Shown piece by piece: positions 1-8,593 of a stretch of DNA of 51,779 bases (positions are counted from its first letter, which is position 1; the number at the start of each line of letters is the position of its first letter). A program made the translations under genes and the position numbers. The notes under the pieces are model-generated. The model searched no databases and had not been told where the DNA came from. It worked only from the letters and a program-made list of their open reading frames with translations. The stretch comes from Thermotogaceae bacterium (lineage in GTDB: Bacteria; Thermotogota; Thermotogae; Thermotogales; Thermotogaceae). The DNA lies in NCBI GenBank assembly GCA_026993805.1, contig JALWSA010000041.1:1-51779 (forward strand), written 5' to 3'.

Positions 1-1
1 G

Positions 2-1399
2 GAAGTTGCTTCCAAGACCAACGACGTTGCCGGTGACGGAACGACTACTGCTACCGTTTTAGCACAGGCCATGGTCAAGGAAGGATTCAAGAATGTGGCA
101 GCCGGTGCCAATCCAATTCTTCTCAAAAGAGGTATAGACAAAGCCGTAGACGCTGCTGTTAAGGAGATCAAGGGCCTTGCAAAGAAACTCAGCGGTAGGG
201 ATGACATAGCCCATGTTGCGGCGATATCCGCGAACGACAAGGAAATAGGAGATCTCATAGCTGAAGCCATGGACAAGGTCGGAGAAGACGGAGTCATAAC
301 TGTTGAGGACTCCAAGACAATGGAAACTTATGTCGAATTCACCGAGGGAATGCAGTTCGACAGGGGATACATTTCACCCTACTTCGTGACCGATACCGAA
401 AAAATGGAAGTCGTTCTCAAGGAACCCTTCATACTCGTTACCGATAAGAAACTCAGCTCCGTGAAACCTCTTATACCTATACTCGAAAAGGTCGCTCAGA
501 CTGGCAAACCATTGCTCGTCATAGCCGAGGATGTCGAAGGTGAGGCTCTCACAACTCTCGTTCTTAACAAACTCAAGGGAACTCTTGAGAGCTGCGCCGT
601 CAAGGCTCCTGGATTCGGCGAGAGAAGGAAGGCAATGCTCCAGGATATCGCGATACTCACAGGTGGACAGGTCATAAGCGAAGAGCTCGGACTCACCCTT
701 GAGAAAGCCACTCTCGAGGATCTCGGAAGAGCAGACCTCGTTAGGGTCAAGAAGGACGAAACTATAATCGTCGGTGGAAAAGGAGACCCCGAAGCGATCA
801 AGAAGAGAATCGAGCAGATCAAGTCTCAGATCGAGCAGACCACTTCCGAGTACGAGAAGGAAACCCTGCAGGAGAGAATGGCAAAACTGGCTGGTGGAGT
901 TGCGGTTATAAAGGTCGGAGCCGCTACCGAGACCGAGCTCAAGGAGAAGAAGCACAGGATTGAAGACGCTCTCAGCGCAACCAGGGCAGCCGTCGAAGAA
1001 GGAATCGTAGCCGGTGGTGGAGTAACGCTCCTCAGAGCAAGAAAAGCCGTTGAGAAGGTAATCAACGAGCTCGAAGGTGACGAAAAAGTCGGAGCCCAGA
1101 TAGTCTACAAAGCCCTTGAATACCCGATCAGACAGATAGCCACCAACGCAGGATACGATGGCTCGATAGTCGTCGAGAAAGTACTCGAAAAAGACGATCC
1201 CGCATACGGATTCGACGCACTCAAAGGCGAGTACACCGACATGTTCGATGCCGGAATAATCGACCCGGCGAAGGTCACAAGGAGCGCACTTCAGAACGCC
1301 GCATCGATCGCAGGAATGCTTCTCACAACGGAAGTTCTCGTAGTGGAAAAACCCGAAGAGAAGAAAAACTCCGGAATGCCCGAAATGCCAGAGTACTGA
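2..1399 (+). CDS. groEL: 60 kDa chaperonin GroEL (5' end cut off by window)
   Basis: Large subunit of the GroEL/GroES folding chamber in the cytoplasm, which folds client proteins by ATP-driven cycles. The reading frame is open from base 2, and the visible protein begins in the conserved ATP-site segment ([12 protein letters not shown] at visible residues 11-22). Roughly the first 75 residues of the usual 540 lie outside the window. Other hallmarks are EDVEGEAL, the [10 protein letters not shown] segment and [13 protein letters not shown]. The C-terminus is short (GMPEMPEY) and lacks the long GGM repeat of many mesophilic GroELs. The gene is followed 18 bases later by a strong terminator, so it ends its transcript; groES would be expected upstream. 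The first ATG at base 71 is internal, not the real start. Confidence 0.98.
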   Translation, partial: EVASKTNDVAGDGTTTATVLAQAMVKEGFKNVAAGANPILLKRGIDKAVDAAVKEIKGLAKKLSGRDDIAHVAAISANDKEIGDLIAEAMDKVGEDGVITVEDSKTMETYVEFTEGMQFDRGYISPYFVTDTEKMEVVLKEPFILVTDKKLSSVKPLIPILEKVAQTGKPLLVIAEDVEGEALTTLVLNKLKGTLESCAVKAPGFGERRKAMLQDIAILTGGQVISEELGLTLEKATLEDLGRADLVRVKKDETIIVGGKGDPEAIKKRIEQIKSQIEQTTSEYEKETLQERMAKLAGGVAVIKVGAATETELKEKKHRIEDALSATRAAVEEGIVAGGGVTLLRARKAVEKVINELEGDEKVGAQIVYKALEYPIRQIATNAGYDGSIVVEKVLEKDDPAYGFDALKGEYTDMFDAGIIDPAKVTRSALQNAASIAGMLLTTEVLVVEKPEEKKNSGMPEMPEY

Positions 1400-1416
1400 T
1401 CCTTGACAAAAAATTG

Positions 1417-1446
1417 AACCCCGGCCAAATGGCCGGGGTTTTTATT
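1417..1446. terminator. Rho-independent terminator between groEL and the convergent barrel gene
   Basis: A perfect 10-bp stem (AACCCCGGCC at 1417-1426, GGCCGGGGTT at 1431-1440) with an AAAT loop is followed by a T-rich stretch on the plus strand. It is preceded by an A-rich stretch (AAAAAATT), which gives a T run on the minus strand. It can therefore stop both groEL and the convergent gene ending at 1468. Confidence 0.9.
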
Positions 1447-1467
1447 TACGCTTCGAGACACTATTTA

Positions 1468-2676
1468 TCAGAATCCAAACGCAATCGCTGCAGAGATTCC
1501 ATATCCTCTGTGGCTGAAATCCCAAGGAGCCGTACTCACACCTCCCAATGAAACAGCCAGCTTCAATATTCTCAAATCCAAGTCGAGTCCCACGCTCGCT
1601 TTCCAGAGTGAGTATTCCGAGAAGTTTGTGAAGTCCATCCATAAAAATCTAAAAATCCCAAGGTAAAAACCATAGTTGTTGTAAGAATGTTCACCGAAGC
1701 TTGCATGGATTCCTGCTTCCATAGGGCCAAAATTCCCTCCAGCTTGAACGGTGTAGTACATAGGAAGCTTCACTTCTTCCGGAGTCTCTAAAGAAACTGG
1801 CTCGTTGAACGAGAAATCAGGTTCTCCAGTATTGACTTCACCATTTTGTACACTCATGCTCATTACAAAAGCGGCTGTAGCTTCTGCCGTTGCCTTTGCA
1901 GAAGCCAATGTTATATTCTTCGCCGCAAAGCCCGCGTAAATAGAAGCATTTCTCCCAAGTTCCATCTTCCACACTAACCCGAGGTCTGCGAAATAACCGA
2001 GTGAATCGAAGTTAAATTCATCCTTTGAAAAACCGCTGAGAAGCCTTGCATATCCGTCAAAACCGAGTTCGAGTGTCGCTTGATTCGGATCCGATATGTA
2101 ATAAAATCTCATCGTTTTCGTCTCATCAGTGTGAAAAACGGGCAAAAAGCCACCTACAAATGCGGAAAAAGCCAGAGTGTTGCGCCCAAGATTTAGCCTC
2201 TGCCCATAATACATCCCGGCTTTGGCATATATTCCACCGACAAGAAAATTGAACTTCTTGTCTATGTTTTCCTCATAGTCAACATCCTTTGTTAGGACCT
2301 GGAAAAACTCGTAGGGAAGACCCAAAGCCATGTTTCCTTCAACATCAAGATCAAATCCCATTTTTGCGCCAGCGAGCCCAAAGTAAATTCCCGTATTCAA
2401 TCCGAGCGGCAACCCCAAAACAAAACCCATATTCTTGTCTAAATACTGAAGGCGCGTTTTGTCTATCACTAAGTCGCCAGTCCCGTTCGCTATAGAATCT
2501 AGCTCCTCCAAGGTGAAAAAGTTCTGCAATATGGTCAAGGACGGAGTCATGTAAACTCCAAAGAACGAGCGAGATTCAAAATCGTAGAAGGCTGGATTTT
2601 CCTCCAAAAGCGGACTAATGTATGCAAAGGATACAGTCGCAATTAGAACGGCCAAAAACAGCGCCATTTTTCTCAT
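1468..2676 (-). CDS. Predicted outer-membrane beta-barrel protein
   Basis: I do not recognise a named family. The 402-residue product starts with a typical signal peptide (MRKMALFLAVLIATVSFA). The rest is rich in alternating hydrophobic/aromatic strands and glycine, and it ends in ...AAIAFGF; a C-terminal Phe is the classical signal of outer-membrane barrels. Segments such as GFVLGLPLGLNTGIYFGLAG and the final LDLDLRILKLAVSLGG read as amphipathic strands. Start and upstream stop overlap in ATGA, with GGAGGTGAT ahead of the ATG, so it is translationally coupled to the lipoprotein gene before it. In Thermotogota such a protein would sit in the outer sheath (toga). Location is inferred; function is unknown. 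Confidence 0.7.
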   Translation of the reverse strand: MRKMALFLAVLIATVSFAYISPLLEENPAFYDFESRSFFGVYMTPSLTILQNFFTLEELDSIANGTGDLVIDKTRLQYLDKNMGFVLGLPLGLNTGIYFGLAGAKMGFDLDVEGNMALGLPYEFFQVLTKDVDYEENIDKKFNFLVGGIYAKAGMYYGQRLNLGRNTLAFSAFVGGFLPVFHTDETKTMRFYYISDPNQATLELGFDGYARLLSGFSKDEFNFDSLGYFADLGLVWKMELGRNASIYAGFAAKNITLASAKATAEATAAFVMSMSVQNGEVNTGEPDFSFNEPVSLETPEEVKLPMYYTVQAGGNFGPMEAGIHASFGEHSYNNYGFYLGIFRFLWMDFTNFSEYSLWKASVGLDLDLRILKLAVSLGGVSTAPWDFSHRGYGISAAIAFGF

Positions 2677-4142
2677 TCCTCATCACCTCCTGAAAACTGA
2701 ACGGAGACATCCACATCGACCTTTACCACATAATCGATCTTTCCTGGATTACTAAAGTCTATGGTTTGCTCTCCGCTTGCTGCAACTACAAGCTTTACAG
2801 GAAGCCCACTCTCGCTCTTGAGAAAATCAAAATCTCCTTCTTTCAACGAAAAGCTTCCTTCAAAATTATTCGAAAGCGCAAATTCGGATCTCTTTTCCCC
2901 GTTCACATAAACCAAAAGTGTGGGAGTAAATCCAGTCGTATTCGTTCCCTCTATTGTGAAAGTTGCCGCCTTTATCTCTTGGCCTTCAGGAAGGTCGAAT
3001 TTTAAAGGATCAGGACTAAACTCGAAAACTGTGGCTTCGTTGCTAAAGTCAAATGTTACTTTGGAGAGCTGAACTTCAGTGTTTAAACTCAGGTCCACTC
3101 CCAAATTCTGCAAATCCCTGCCTTCTTCAAAATACACGGTAACAGTTGAAAGAGAAAGCGGCAAAGGTTCGGACGAATCCCATCTGCCCTGCAAGTGGTA
3201 CACGAGATCCCCATTTTCGGGCGTGAAAGTCCCATTTGCCTCCGTGAAAGCCATATCATCCGAATGAATACTAACGATATTCTGCGAATCCGCCGGAAAT
3301 TCCACAGCCGATATGCCTTTGTCTTTCAAATCTTGAGGAAAGTCTATGTTCAGATCCTGTCCACTCATATCTATGCTGTTGATTTTATATACCTTTCCAG
3401 ATTCAACAAAAATATTTGTAGTGCCAGATGCATTTCCATCATAATAAACCTGATCTACATTTTTATCGATGTCAACAGGGGTAATGGTTATAGTTGCACT
3501 CGTTATGGTGGCATCATGACCCGTAACATTTCGTAATTCAACAGAGGTTATCGTCACAGTCATGGGCCCTTCTATTGATACAGCATTGCTGTCATTCTCT
3601 CCTCTTATTATTCTAAGAACAATTGGGTTCCTTTCATAATCATCAATCGAAAATTCCACGTTCTTACCCTTGCTATCATTGATGGTTATCGTAGCGGCCG
3701 TTATTACAAAATCATTCAGCGTTTTACCGCCATCGTCCTCAACGGAAACCCCTAAAAGAATGGGAAGCTCCACAACGACTGACGACGCACCGCTTCCTGT
3801 GAGATCTAGTTGGACTGATTGATTAACAAGAACTTCTCCTGTGGCTCCACTAAGAACTTCTATAGAATTCACCAATTCGCCTGTATTAACTTGAGCACCT
3901 GATAGATTATTGAAACTCGGAAGGCTAACCGTCACACTCTGACCAGAAAACCCTCCTTCAAAATCTTGCAACAACTCTGACAAATCAAAACTGCCCGTTA
4001 AAACCCCAGTTTTCAAACCTGTATCCAGTCTGATCTTGGTCTTCTGCAAATTCTCCAGAATCTTATCCGGAGAATTCAAAACACAAGAGCTCATAAAAAT
4101 CGCCAACAAAATTGCAGCGATCACGGCTAAAGCTCTCGTCAT
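2673..4142 (-). CDS. Large predicted surface or periplasmic lipoprotein
   Basis: The product is 489 residues from the ATG at 4142, chosen because GGGGAGGTGG lies just upstream and because a lipoprotein signal starts there (MTRALAVIAAILLAIFMSSC, lipidated Cys at 20). A longer frame upstream runs through a terminator and is spurious. The mature part is Thr/Ser/Val/Asp-rich with many alternating hydrophobic residues and few aromatics, as in repeated beta-sandwich adhesin- or sheath-like proteins; no catalytic motif is visible. It is coupled by a 4-base overlap to the beta-barrel gene, so the two may form an envelope complex. The gene starts only 27 bases past the hairpin of the upstream gene's terminator, so it may be expressed partly by read-through. 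Confidence 0.7.
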   Translation of the reverse strand: MTRALAVIAAILLAIFMSSCVLNSPDKILENLQKTKIRLDTGLKTGVLTGSFDLSELLQDFEGGFSGQSVTVSLPSFNNLSGAQVNTGELVNSIEVLSGATGEVLVNQSVQLDLTGSGASSVVVELPILLGVSVEDDGGKTLNDFVITAATITINDSKGKNVEFSIDDYERNPIVLRIIRGENDSNAVSIEGPMTVTITSVELRNVTGHDATITSATITITPVDIDKNVDQVYYDGNASGTTNIFVESGKVYKINSIDMSGQDLNIDFPQDLKDKGISAVEFPADSQNIVSIHSDDMAFTEANGTFTPENGDLVYHLQGRWDSSEPLPLSLSTVTVYFEEGRDLQNLGVDLSLNTEVQLSKVTFDFSNEATVFEFSPDPLKFDLPEGQEIKAATFTIEGTNTTGFTPTLLVYVNGEKRSEFALSNNFEGSFSLKEGDFDFLKSESGLPVKLVVAASGEQTIDFSNPGKIDYVVKVDVDVSVQFSGGDEE

Positions 4143-4159
4143 AAAACCACCTCCCCTAT

Positions 4160-4191
4160 TTTTAAGAAAGGGCGACCACCGCGGTCGCCCT
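4160..4191 (-). terminator. Terminator after the cyclic-DPG-synthetase-like gene
   Basis: A 9-bp stem (AGGGCGACC 4169-4177, GGTCGCCCT 4183-4191, loop ACCGC) is followed on the minus strand by TTCTTAAAAAT. It lies 19 bases past the stop of the gene ending at 4211 and directly in front of the lipoprotein ribosome site. It could therefore act as a partial terminator or attenuator between the two genes. The T run is interrupted, so efficiency may be modest. Confidence 0.65.
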
Positions 4192-4210
4192 CTCGAATTC
4201 CTCACCCTTC

Positions 4211-5539
4211 TCAGAGTTTTTCGAAGAAGTCCTTTATTACATCCTCGAGGTCAGGCTTCCCTATCTCCTGGAGCTCGTACCTCACCCTGACGGCCGGCTT
4301 GTTAAGCTTTATGACCCTTCTCAAATCTATAGGTGTGCCAATGACCACGAGATCCGCATCCGATTTGTTTATCGTCTCTTCGAGTTCCTTCATCTGTTTT
4401 TCACCATATCCCATAGCTGGGAGTATCACATCGAGATGCTGATATTTCTTGTAAGTCTCAACTATGGAACCAACTGCAAACGGCCTTGGATCAATGATTT
4501 CAGCAGCCCCGAACTTCTTCGCAGCTATGTATCCAGCTCCGTATCTCATCTCTCCGTGCGTTAGAGTCGGACCGTCTTCTACTACTAAGACTCTCTTTCC
4601 TTTGATTGCGTTCGGATCGTCGACGAATATCGGGCTGGCAGCATCAACAACAACGGCTTTCGGATTCCACTTCTCTATGTTCTTTCTGACTACTTCAATT
4701 CCTTCGGGATCCGCTGTCTCCTCCTTGTTGATGACTATAACATCTGCCATCAGCAGGTTCGCCATTCCCGGATAGTAGGAAACTTCATGGCCGGGCCTGT
4801 GCGGATCGACTACCACGATGAATAGATCCGGTTTGTAGAAAGGAAAGTCGTTGTTTCCACCATCCCACAGTATAACATCCGGATCATCTTTGTAAACCTC
4901 TTCCAAAATCGCTCCATAATCGACCCCGGCGTATATTATGGATCCTCTGTCGATGTGGGGTTCGTACTCTTCTCTCTCTTCTATGGTACATTCGTGTTTG
5001 TCAAGATCCTCATAAGTCGCAAACCTCTGAACCTTCTGTTTTACAAGGTCACCATAGGGCATTGGGTGGCGGATCGAAACGACCTTTTTGCCCATGGCTC
5101 TAAGAATGTCGAGAACCCTCCTTGTGGTCTGGCTCTTTCCACAACCTGTTCTGATGGCACAAACTGCAATGACTGGCTTTTTGGCCTTTATCATGGTGCT
5201 CTCAGGTCCCATGAGCTTGAAATCCGCGCCAGCAGCGAGGGCTATAGAAGCCCTTTTCATAACATAATCGAAGGAAAGGTCAGAGTAGGCGAGAATGACC
5301 TCATCGATCTGCTTCTCCTTTATTATCTTGGGCAGATCTTCCTCGGGAAGAATCGGAATTCCTTCGGGATAGAGTTTTCCAGCGAGTTCCGGAGGATACA
5401 TCCTTCCTTCAATATCAGGTATCTGCGTTGCGGTAAAAGCCACTACTTCGTACTCCTCGTTGTCCCTGAAATAGACATTGAAATTGTGAAAGTCCCTTCC
5501 TGCCGCTCCCATTATGACTACTCTCTTCCGCCTGCCCAT
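4211..5539 (-). CDS. Cyclic 2,3-diphosphoglycerate synthetase-like P-loop NTPase
   Basis: A 442-residue protein matching the length and layout of archaeal cyclic 2,3-diphosphoglycerate synthetase (about 460 residues). That enzyme makes cDPG, a thermoprotective solute of hyperthermophilic methanogens, from 2,3-diphosphoglycerate and ATP. Visible parts are an N-terminal Rossmann-like stretch (VVIMGAAGRDFHNFN), a Walker A loop at 131-138 (TGCGKSQT) and acidic motifs (VILWDGGNNDFP, VVVDPHRPG, VINKEE, VVEDGPTLTHGEM). Homologues occur in Thermotogota and many other organisms not known to make cDPG, so the true bacterial reaction is uncertain. The start has an AAAGGAGGGAGG site. A good promoter 105 bases upstream gives a long leader. 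Confidence 0.75.
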   Translation of the reverse strand: MGRRKRVVIMGAAGRDFHNFNVYFRDNEEYEVVAFTATQIPDIEGRMYPPELAGKLYPEGIPILPEEDLPKIIKEKQIDEVILAYSDLSFDYVMKRASIALAAGADFKLMGPESTMIKAKKPVIAVCAIRTGCGKSQTTRRVLDILRAMGKKVVSIRHPMPYGDLVKQKVQRFATYEDLDKHECTIEEREEYEPHIDRGSIIYAGVDYGAILEEVYKDDPDVILWDGGNNDFPFYKPDLFIVVVDPHRPGHEVSYYPGMANLLMADVIVINKEETADPEGIEVVRKNIEKWNPKAVVVDAASPIFVDDPNAIKGKRVLVVEDGPTLTHGEMRYGAGYIAAKKFGAAEIIDPRPFAVGSIVETYKKYQHLDVILPAMGYGEKQMKELEETINKSDADLVVIGTPIDLRRVIKLNKPAVRVRYELQEIGKPDLEDVIKDFFEKL

Positions 5540-5643
5540 AACTCAACCTCCCTCCTTTTACACGTTATTTCATCGGTTCACCCACCCTCAATTTGTACCA
5601 AAACGACCCCATAACTCCAAATTTTCTTGGAATGTGTGAGAAC

Positions 5644-5672
5644 ATTTTACAAAATGACTTTACAAATATCAA
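5644..5672 (-). promoter_or_regulatory. Promoter for the cyclic-DPG-synthetase-like gene
   Basis: On the minus strand TTGATA (5672-5667) is separated by 17 bases from TAAAAT (5649-5644), close to the sigma-A consensus. The predicted leader of roughly 100 bases contains a weak 6-bp inverted repeat (AATTTG/CAAATT) but no riboswitch I can name. Confidence 0.6.
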
Positions 5673-5696
5673 ATCTAATCTTTTTAATTCATTGAC

Positions 5697-6257
5697 TCAT
5701 TCATTATTCCCCACGAATATTCCTGGCACAAAACCCCAAGGATAGTAGCTAATCTGGTCATCATCCCAGCCTATGGCCTCTATATACCAGCTTCCTCTAA
5801 CCTTAACAGCATAAACGGCACCAGTAGCATCCTTAGCGGAAATCGTTATCTCGGCATAAGAATCTACATCGTCAGCAAGGCTAGTCGGTACATTAGTGGG
5901 ATTCAAGATCTCCACCTTTTCCACGGTGTAAGTGCTAGTAGCATCCCACATTCCAATGTGATTGTAGATCATGCTCGCTATGAAATCCTTAGCCGCTTCC
6001 AATCCTTGCTCATCACCCCAGCTGTAATTTTCCAAGCTCTTATCCAGATATATGTACTTTTCCATGACATCTCTGACCGCTTTTTCCCCACCTTGAGTGT
6101 CATCCTTGTATTTTTCATATATACTGACCATATCAGTTATGAAATCCTTTAAAACCTGCACAACTTGGCTTTCATCACCACCAATGAGCACGCAGGAAGT
6201 CATTGCTCCAAACACGACAAGAAGCACGGCACCAACCACAAACAAACCTTTTCTCAT
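5697..6257 (-). CDS. Small lipoprotein of an uncharacterised family, intact paralogue
   Basis: A 186-residue predicted lipoprotein: signal MRKGLFVVGAVLLVVFGAMTSC with lipidated Cys at 22, preceded by an AGGAGGTGGTG ribosome site. The mature part is helical at first (VVQVLKDFITDMVSIYEKY, then a YIYLDKSLENYSWGDEQ block). It ends in beta-rich text containing YAVKVRGSWYIEAIGW and YYPWG. That helix-then-sheet order with a Trp-Tyr strand resembles small NTF2-like domains, but this is only a shape impression. The same blocks recur in the broken gene at 17232-17860, so the genome carries at least two copies of the family. Function is unknown; exposure at the cell envelope is inferred. Confidence 0.75.
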   Translation of the reverse strand: MRKGLFVVGAVLLVVFGAMTSCVLIGGDESQVVQVLKDFITDMVSIYEKYKDDTQGGEKAVRDVMEKYIYLDKSLENYSWGDEQGLEAAKDFIASMIYNHIGMWDATSTYTVEKVEILNPTNVPTSLADDVDSYAEITISAKDATGAVYAVKVRGSWYIEAIGWDDDQISYYPWGFVPGIFVGNNE

Positions 6258-6387
6258 GACACCACCTCCTAAAGATTAGTATTTCTTTCATCAAAATTTC
6301 CGGTACATTATTCTCCAGACACTCACCATTCACCATCCAAAATATTAAAAACCTTCAGGTAAAAGGTCACGCGCCTCCAAAAGTGAA

Positions 6388-7023
6388 TCATATCCTCTCA
6401 AACAGCACACATGCAAAACCTGGCTCTCCCAATTCCTTTTCCCTCTCCCAGCTTACCTCTTCTCCCGGGGCACTTCTCAAGCAAAACCGTATTTCCTTGA
6501 AATTCCTGTGCTTTGTAAAAATTTCGACATCTGGAAAGTGAGCGTGTGAAAAGATCGGATGGCCTTCTTTCGCTTTTTTCTCGTAAAACCGTGCCCAGGG
6601 ACCTGTTATAAAGCCCACAACTACCTTCCCTCCTCTTTTCACAACTCTCAACATCTCATCTATGGCTTTTTCAACATCTTCAAAAAATTCGACTGCTGTA
6701 ATGCTCACCACGGCATCGAAGGTCTCATTGTCAAAGGGCAGAGCTTCTGCAACTCCATCCACACATTCAAGGCCCTTCATTCGCGCTCTTTCCCTCATCA
6801 GAGGATGAGGCTCAAGGCAAACAGCATTGTATCCCAGGTTCTTTAACTTGAGTGCGAAGTTCCCACTCCCACATCCAACATCCAAAATCCTGCTTCCCCG
6901 CACGGGGAACAGCAGCGAAAAGACGCAGTCCGTCTCTATGAGATCTATGAGCTTTCCCTGCGGAGTTTCGTACCAGCTGTCATACTCTTCAGGATCCCAT
7001 CTTATACTTTGCGGTCTTCTCAT
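6388..7023 (-). CDS. Class I SAM-dependent methyltransferase
   Basis: A 211-residue Rossmann methyltransferase of the UbiE/Methyltransf_11 type. SAM-binding motif I is ILDVGCGSGNF at 46-56, the acidic residue of motif II is in CLEPHP, followed by a GVAEALPFDNETFDAVVS segment (motif III/IV) and MLRVVKRGGKVVVGF (post-motif). The substrate cannot be told from sequence. The N-terminus (RWDPEEYDSWYETPQGK) matches a small family of stand-alone methyltransferases. Its ATG lies inside the 3' end of the preceding gene (35-base overlap), so the two are translationally coupled. Confidence 0.85.
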   Translation of the reverse strand: MRRPQSIRWDPEEYDSWYETPQGKLIDLIETDCVFSLLFPVRGSRILDVGCGSGNFALKLKNLGYNAVCLEPHPLMRERARMKGLECVDGVAEALPFDNETFDAVVSITAVEFFEDVEKAIDEMLRVVKRGGKVVVGFITGPWARFYEKKAKEGHPIFSHAHFPDVEIFTKHRNFKEIRFCLRSAPGEEVSWEREKELGEPGFACVLFERI

Positions 7024-7279
7024 CTATTCTCACGCCCCCACTCTTGATGTCTATCTGGAAGCTGACAACACACCGGCGTGAGTTACTCTCACAGGTGTCG
7101 ATGATCCGCTCAAGAAGCTTTAAAAGCTCCTCCTTTTCACCCTCCACAACTGTTGAGTGAGCGTTAACCTCGTACCTGAGTTTGCTTTCTTTAATGACTT
7201 CAACTACCTTGTCTATTAACTCAGAGAGCTCCTCTCCTTCGCAGAATATCGGTATGACCTGAAAGCTTGCAGTGTACAT
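6989..7279 (-). CDS. MTH1187-family (DUF77) thiamine-binding-type protein
   Basis: A 96-residue protein of the MTH1187/YkoF-like superfamily, small ferredoxin-fold proteins that bind thiamine or related ligands. Family signs are the opening beta-strand (SFQVIPIFCEGEELSELIDKVVEVIKES), the central LRYEVNAHSTVVEGE motif and LLKLLERIIDTCESNSRRCVVSFQIDIKSG. The last part after position 80 is a short extension whose coding sequence contains the start of the methyltransferase gene. Start ATG at 7279 follows AAGGGGGG. In other bacteria the family is linked to thiamine or HMP uptake, but no such genes are near here. Confidence 0.8.
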   Translation of the reverse strand: MYTASFQVIPIFCEGEELSELIDKVVEVIKESKLRYEVNAHSTVVEGEKEELLKLLERIIDTCESNSRRCVVSFQIDIKSGGVRIDEKTAKYKMGS

Positions 7280-7294
7280 ACCGGCCCCCCTTCC

Positions 7295-8479
7295 TCACCA
7301 AGAAGTTTCAACAGTAAGCTGGAATTCTTCTTTTCCCGGTGCAAGATCCACCAGAAAGCCTATCTCGTCGGAAGAAACATATTCTGGCACTACATCGCTA
7401 CTTTTGAGTTCCATCATGTTTCCATGAAGTCTGATGAGCACTCTCACACCTTCATCTTTCAGATTTTTGAGCTCGATTTTAAGAGTCCTTAAAAACCTAT
7501 CATTTGAAAGCCTTTTGTTGTTTAGAAGAACTACCCTACCAAGAACTGATGGCGTTTCGTTCTCTATAACATATGCCATATCTCCTTCCTCACACCCCTT
7601 GAAAGTGAAATTCCCGACGGGTACACTTTCACCTTCCATATCTTTGAAGACCAGTACATTTCCATCGGGGAGAGAAAAGCCAAGGCCATTTCCGCGGCTG
7701 TTCTCGATGACAAGCGTATATACGGCCTTTTCAAAAGGAGTGCTGGTAGATACCGGAAAATCAAGCGTGAAAACCCTCTCAACCGAGTTTAGGAAGGTAT
7801 CGAACACCTCAACACCCGCTCCTCTCGAAAGTCCCTGAAGATCCCCTATATCGAAAATTCTCCTTTCAAAGGCTTTGGTAACAGCAGGCGCTGGTGGTGC
7901 AGCCCCCATCCCCTTCTCCGCTCTGAAAGCCGCAACAGCCGCCTTTTTCTCTTCTTCGAACCTACCCGTAACGAGGTAAACATGGCCGCTATCCACACAC
8001 TTTGAAAAAACCTTCACAGTCAGTGAAAGTTCTTTTTCTCCTTTCAAAGTGTAAAGAGCGCTCCAGTTCCCCGGGCATGCCATCAAGGCTTTTATCTTCC
8101 CATCGGTTTTGACAACACTTTCAAAATTCCCATCCCATTTGAAGGAAAACCACTTTCCAAGTTTCGACATGTAGACGTAAAAAGTTCCATCCTCACCGCG
8201 AAGCACAAGGGGAGACGAGCTAATCAGATTCAAGCCGCCCTTGGGAAGCTCCTCAACGAGCGTGAGCTTCACCTTTTTCAAAACATCATCCCAGCTAACC
8301 GCTGCTCTTTCAAGCCACCATTTGCCGCCTTCCGCATACACAATCCTTTCACCATTTTTCAGGGAGTAAGAGCCTTCTATCTCTTTCCAAAAAACTGCCG
8401 TGTCTTGGAATACATAAATAGCCCGGGAAATCGCAAAAACGGCAATGGTCAAAACGATCAAAATAAAAAGCCTCCTCAC
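7295..8479 (-). CDS. Secreted or membrane-anchored protein with DUF4139-like C-terminal half
   Basis: A 394-residue protein from the GTG at 8479, which sits 8 bases after AAAGGAGGTGATT; a GTG three codons earlier lies inside that ribosome site. A single N-terminal hydrophobic helix (RRLFILIVLTIAVFAISRAI) is a signal peptide or anchor. The C-terminal half reads like DUF4139: an aromatic/aliphatic strand region, then ENSRGNGLGFSLPDGNVLVFKD (the lean-protein PLPAG-V-VY pattern). It ends with LKIELKNLKDEGVRVLIRL and a PGKEEFQLTVE tail. Molecular role is unknown. The next gene follows after 15 bases, so it probably heads a three-gene operon. Confidence 0.6.
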   Translation of the reverse strand: MRRLFILIVLTIAVFAISRAIYVFQDTAVFWKEIEGSYSLKNGERIVYAEGGKWWLERAAVSWDDVLKKVKLTLVEELPKGGLNLISSSPLVLRGEDGTFYVYMSKLGKWFSFKWDGNFESVVKTDGKIKALMACPGNWSALYTLKGEKELSLTVKVFSKCVDSGHVYLVTGRFEEEKKAAVAAFRAEKGMGAAPPAPAVTKAFERRIFDIGDLQGLSRGAGVEVFDTFLNSVERVFTLDFPVSTSTPFEKAVYTLVIENSRGNGLGFSLPDGNVLVFKDMEGESVPVGNFTFKGCEEGDMAYVIENETPSVLGRVVLLNNKRLSNDRFLRTLKIELKNLKDEGVRVLIRLHGNMMELKSSDVVPEYVSSDEIGFLVDLAPGKEEFQLTVETSW

Positions 8480-8506
8480 AAAAATCACCTCCTTTTTCTC
8501 ACCTTG

Positions 8507-8533
8507 AGTGTAGCACGATCGGTCTCAAAACAA
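8507..8533 (-). promoter_or_regulatory. Extended -10 promoter for the minus-strand operon
   Basis: On the minus strand TGC-TACACT (-10 at 8512-8507) is an extended -10 element. A weak -35 (TTGTTT, 8533-8528) lies only 15 bases away. It is 28 bases upstream of the start at 8479. Confidence 0.4.
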
Positions 8534-8541
8534 GATCAACA

Positions 8542-8569
8542 TTGCAAGAAGACCCTCTTCTGTTATAGT
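8542..8569 (+). promoter_or_regulatory. Promoter for the DUF5131 gene
   Basis: TTGCAA (8542-8547) and TATAGT (8564-8569) are separated by 16 bases and lie about 25 bases before the ATG. The short distance implies an almost leaderless message that still contains AGGTGATT. Confidence 0.55.
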
Positions 8570-8593
8570 ATACATATGGATAGGTGATTGGAT

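Noticed and set aside
4143-4205. N-terminal extension of the large lipoprotein
   Set aside because: The extra 21 codons run through a terminator hairpin and the ribosome site, while the signal peptide begins at 4142.
4955-5614. 219-codon plus-strand frame opposite the cyclic-DPG-synthetase-like gene
   Set aside because: Antisense to a well-supported gene; no ribosome site and no family pattern.
6340-6387. Terminator after the methyltransferase gene
   Set aside because: Only a 5-bp stem (ACCTT/AAGGT) precedes a T stretch, too weak to list as a feature.
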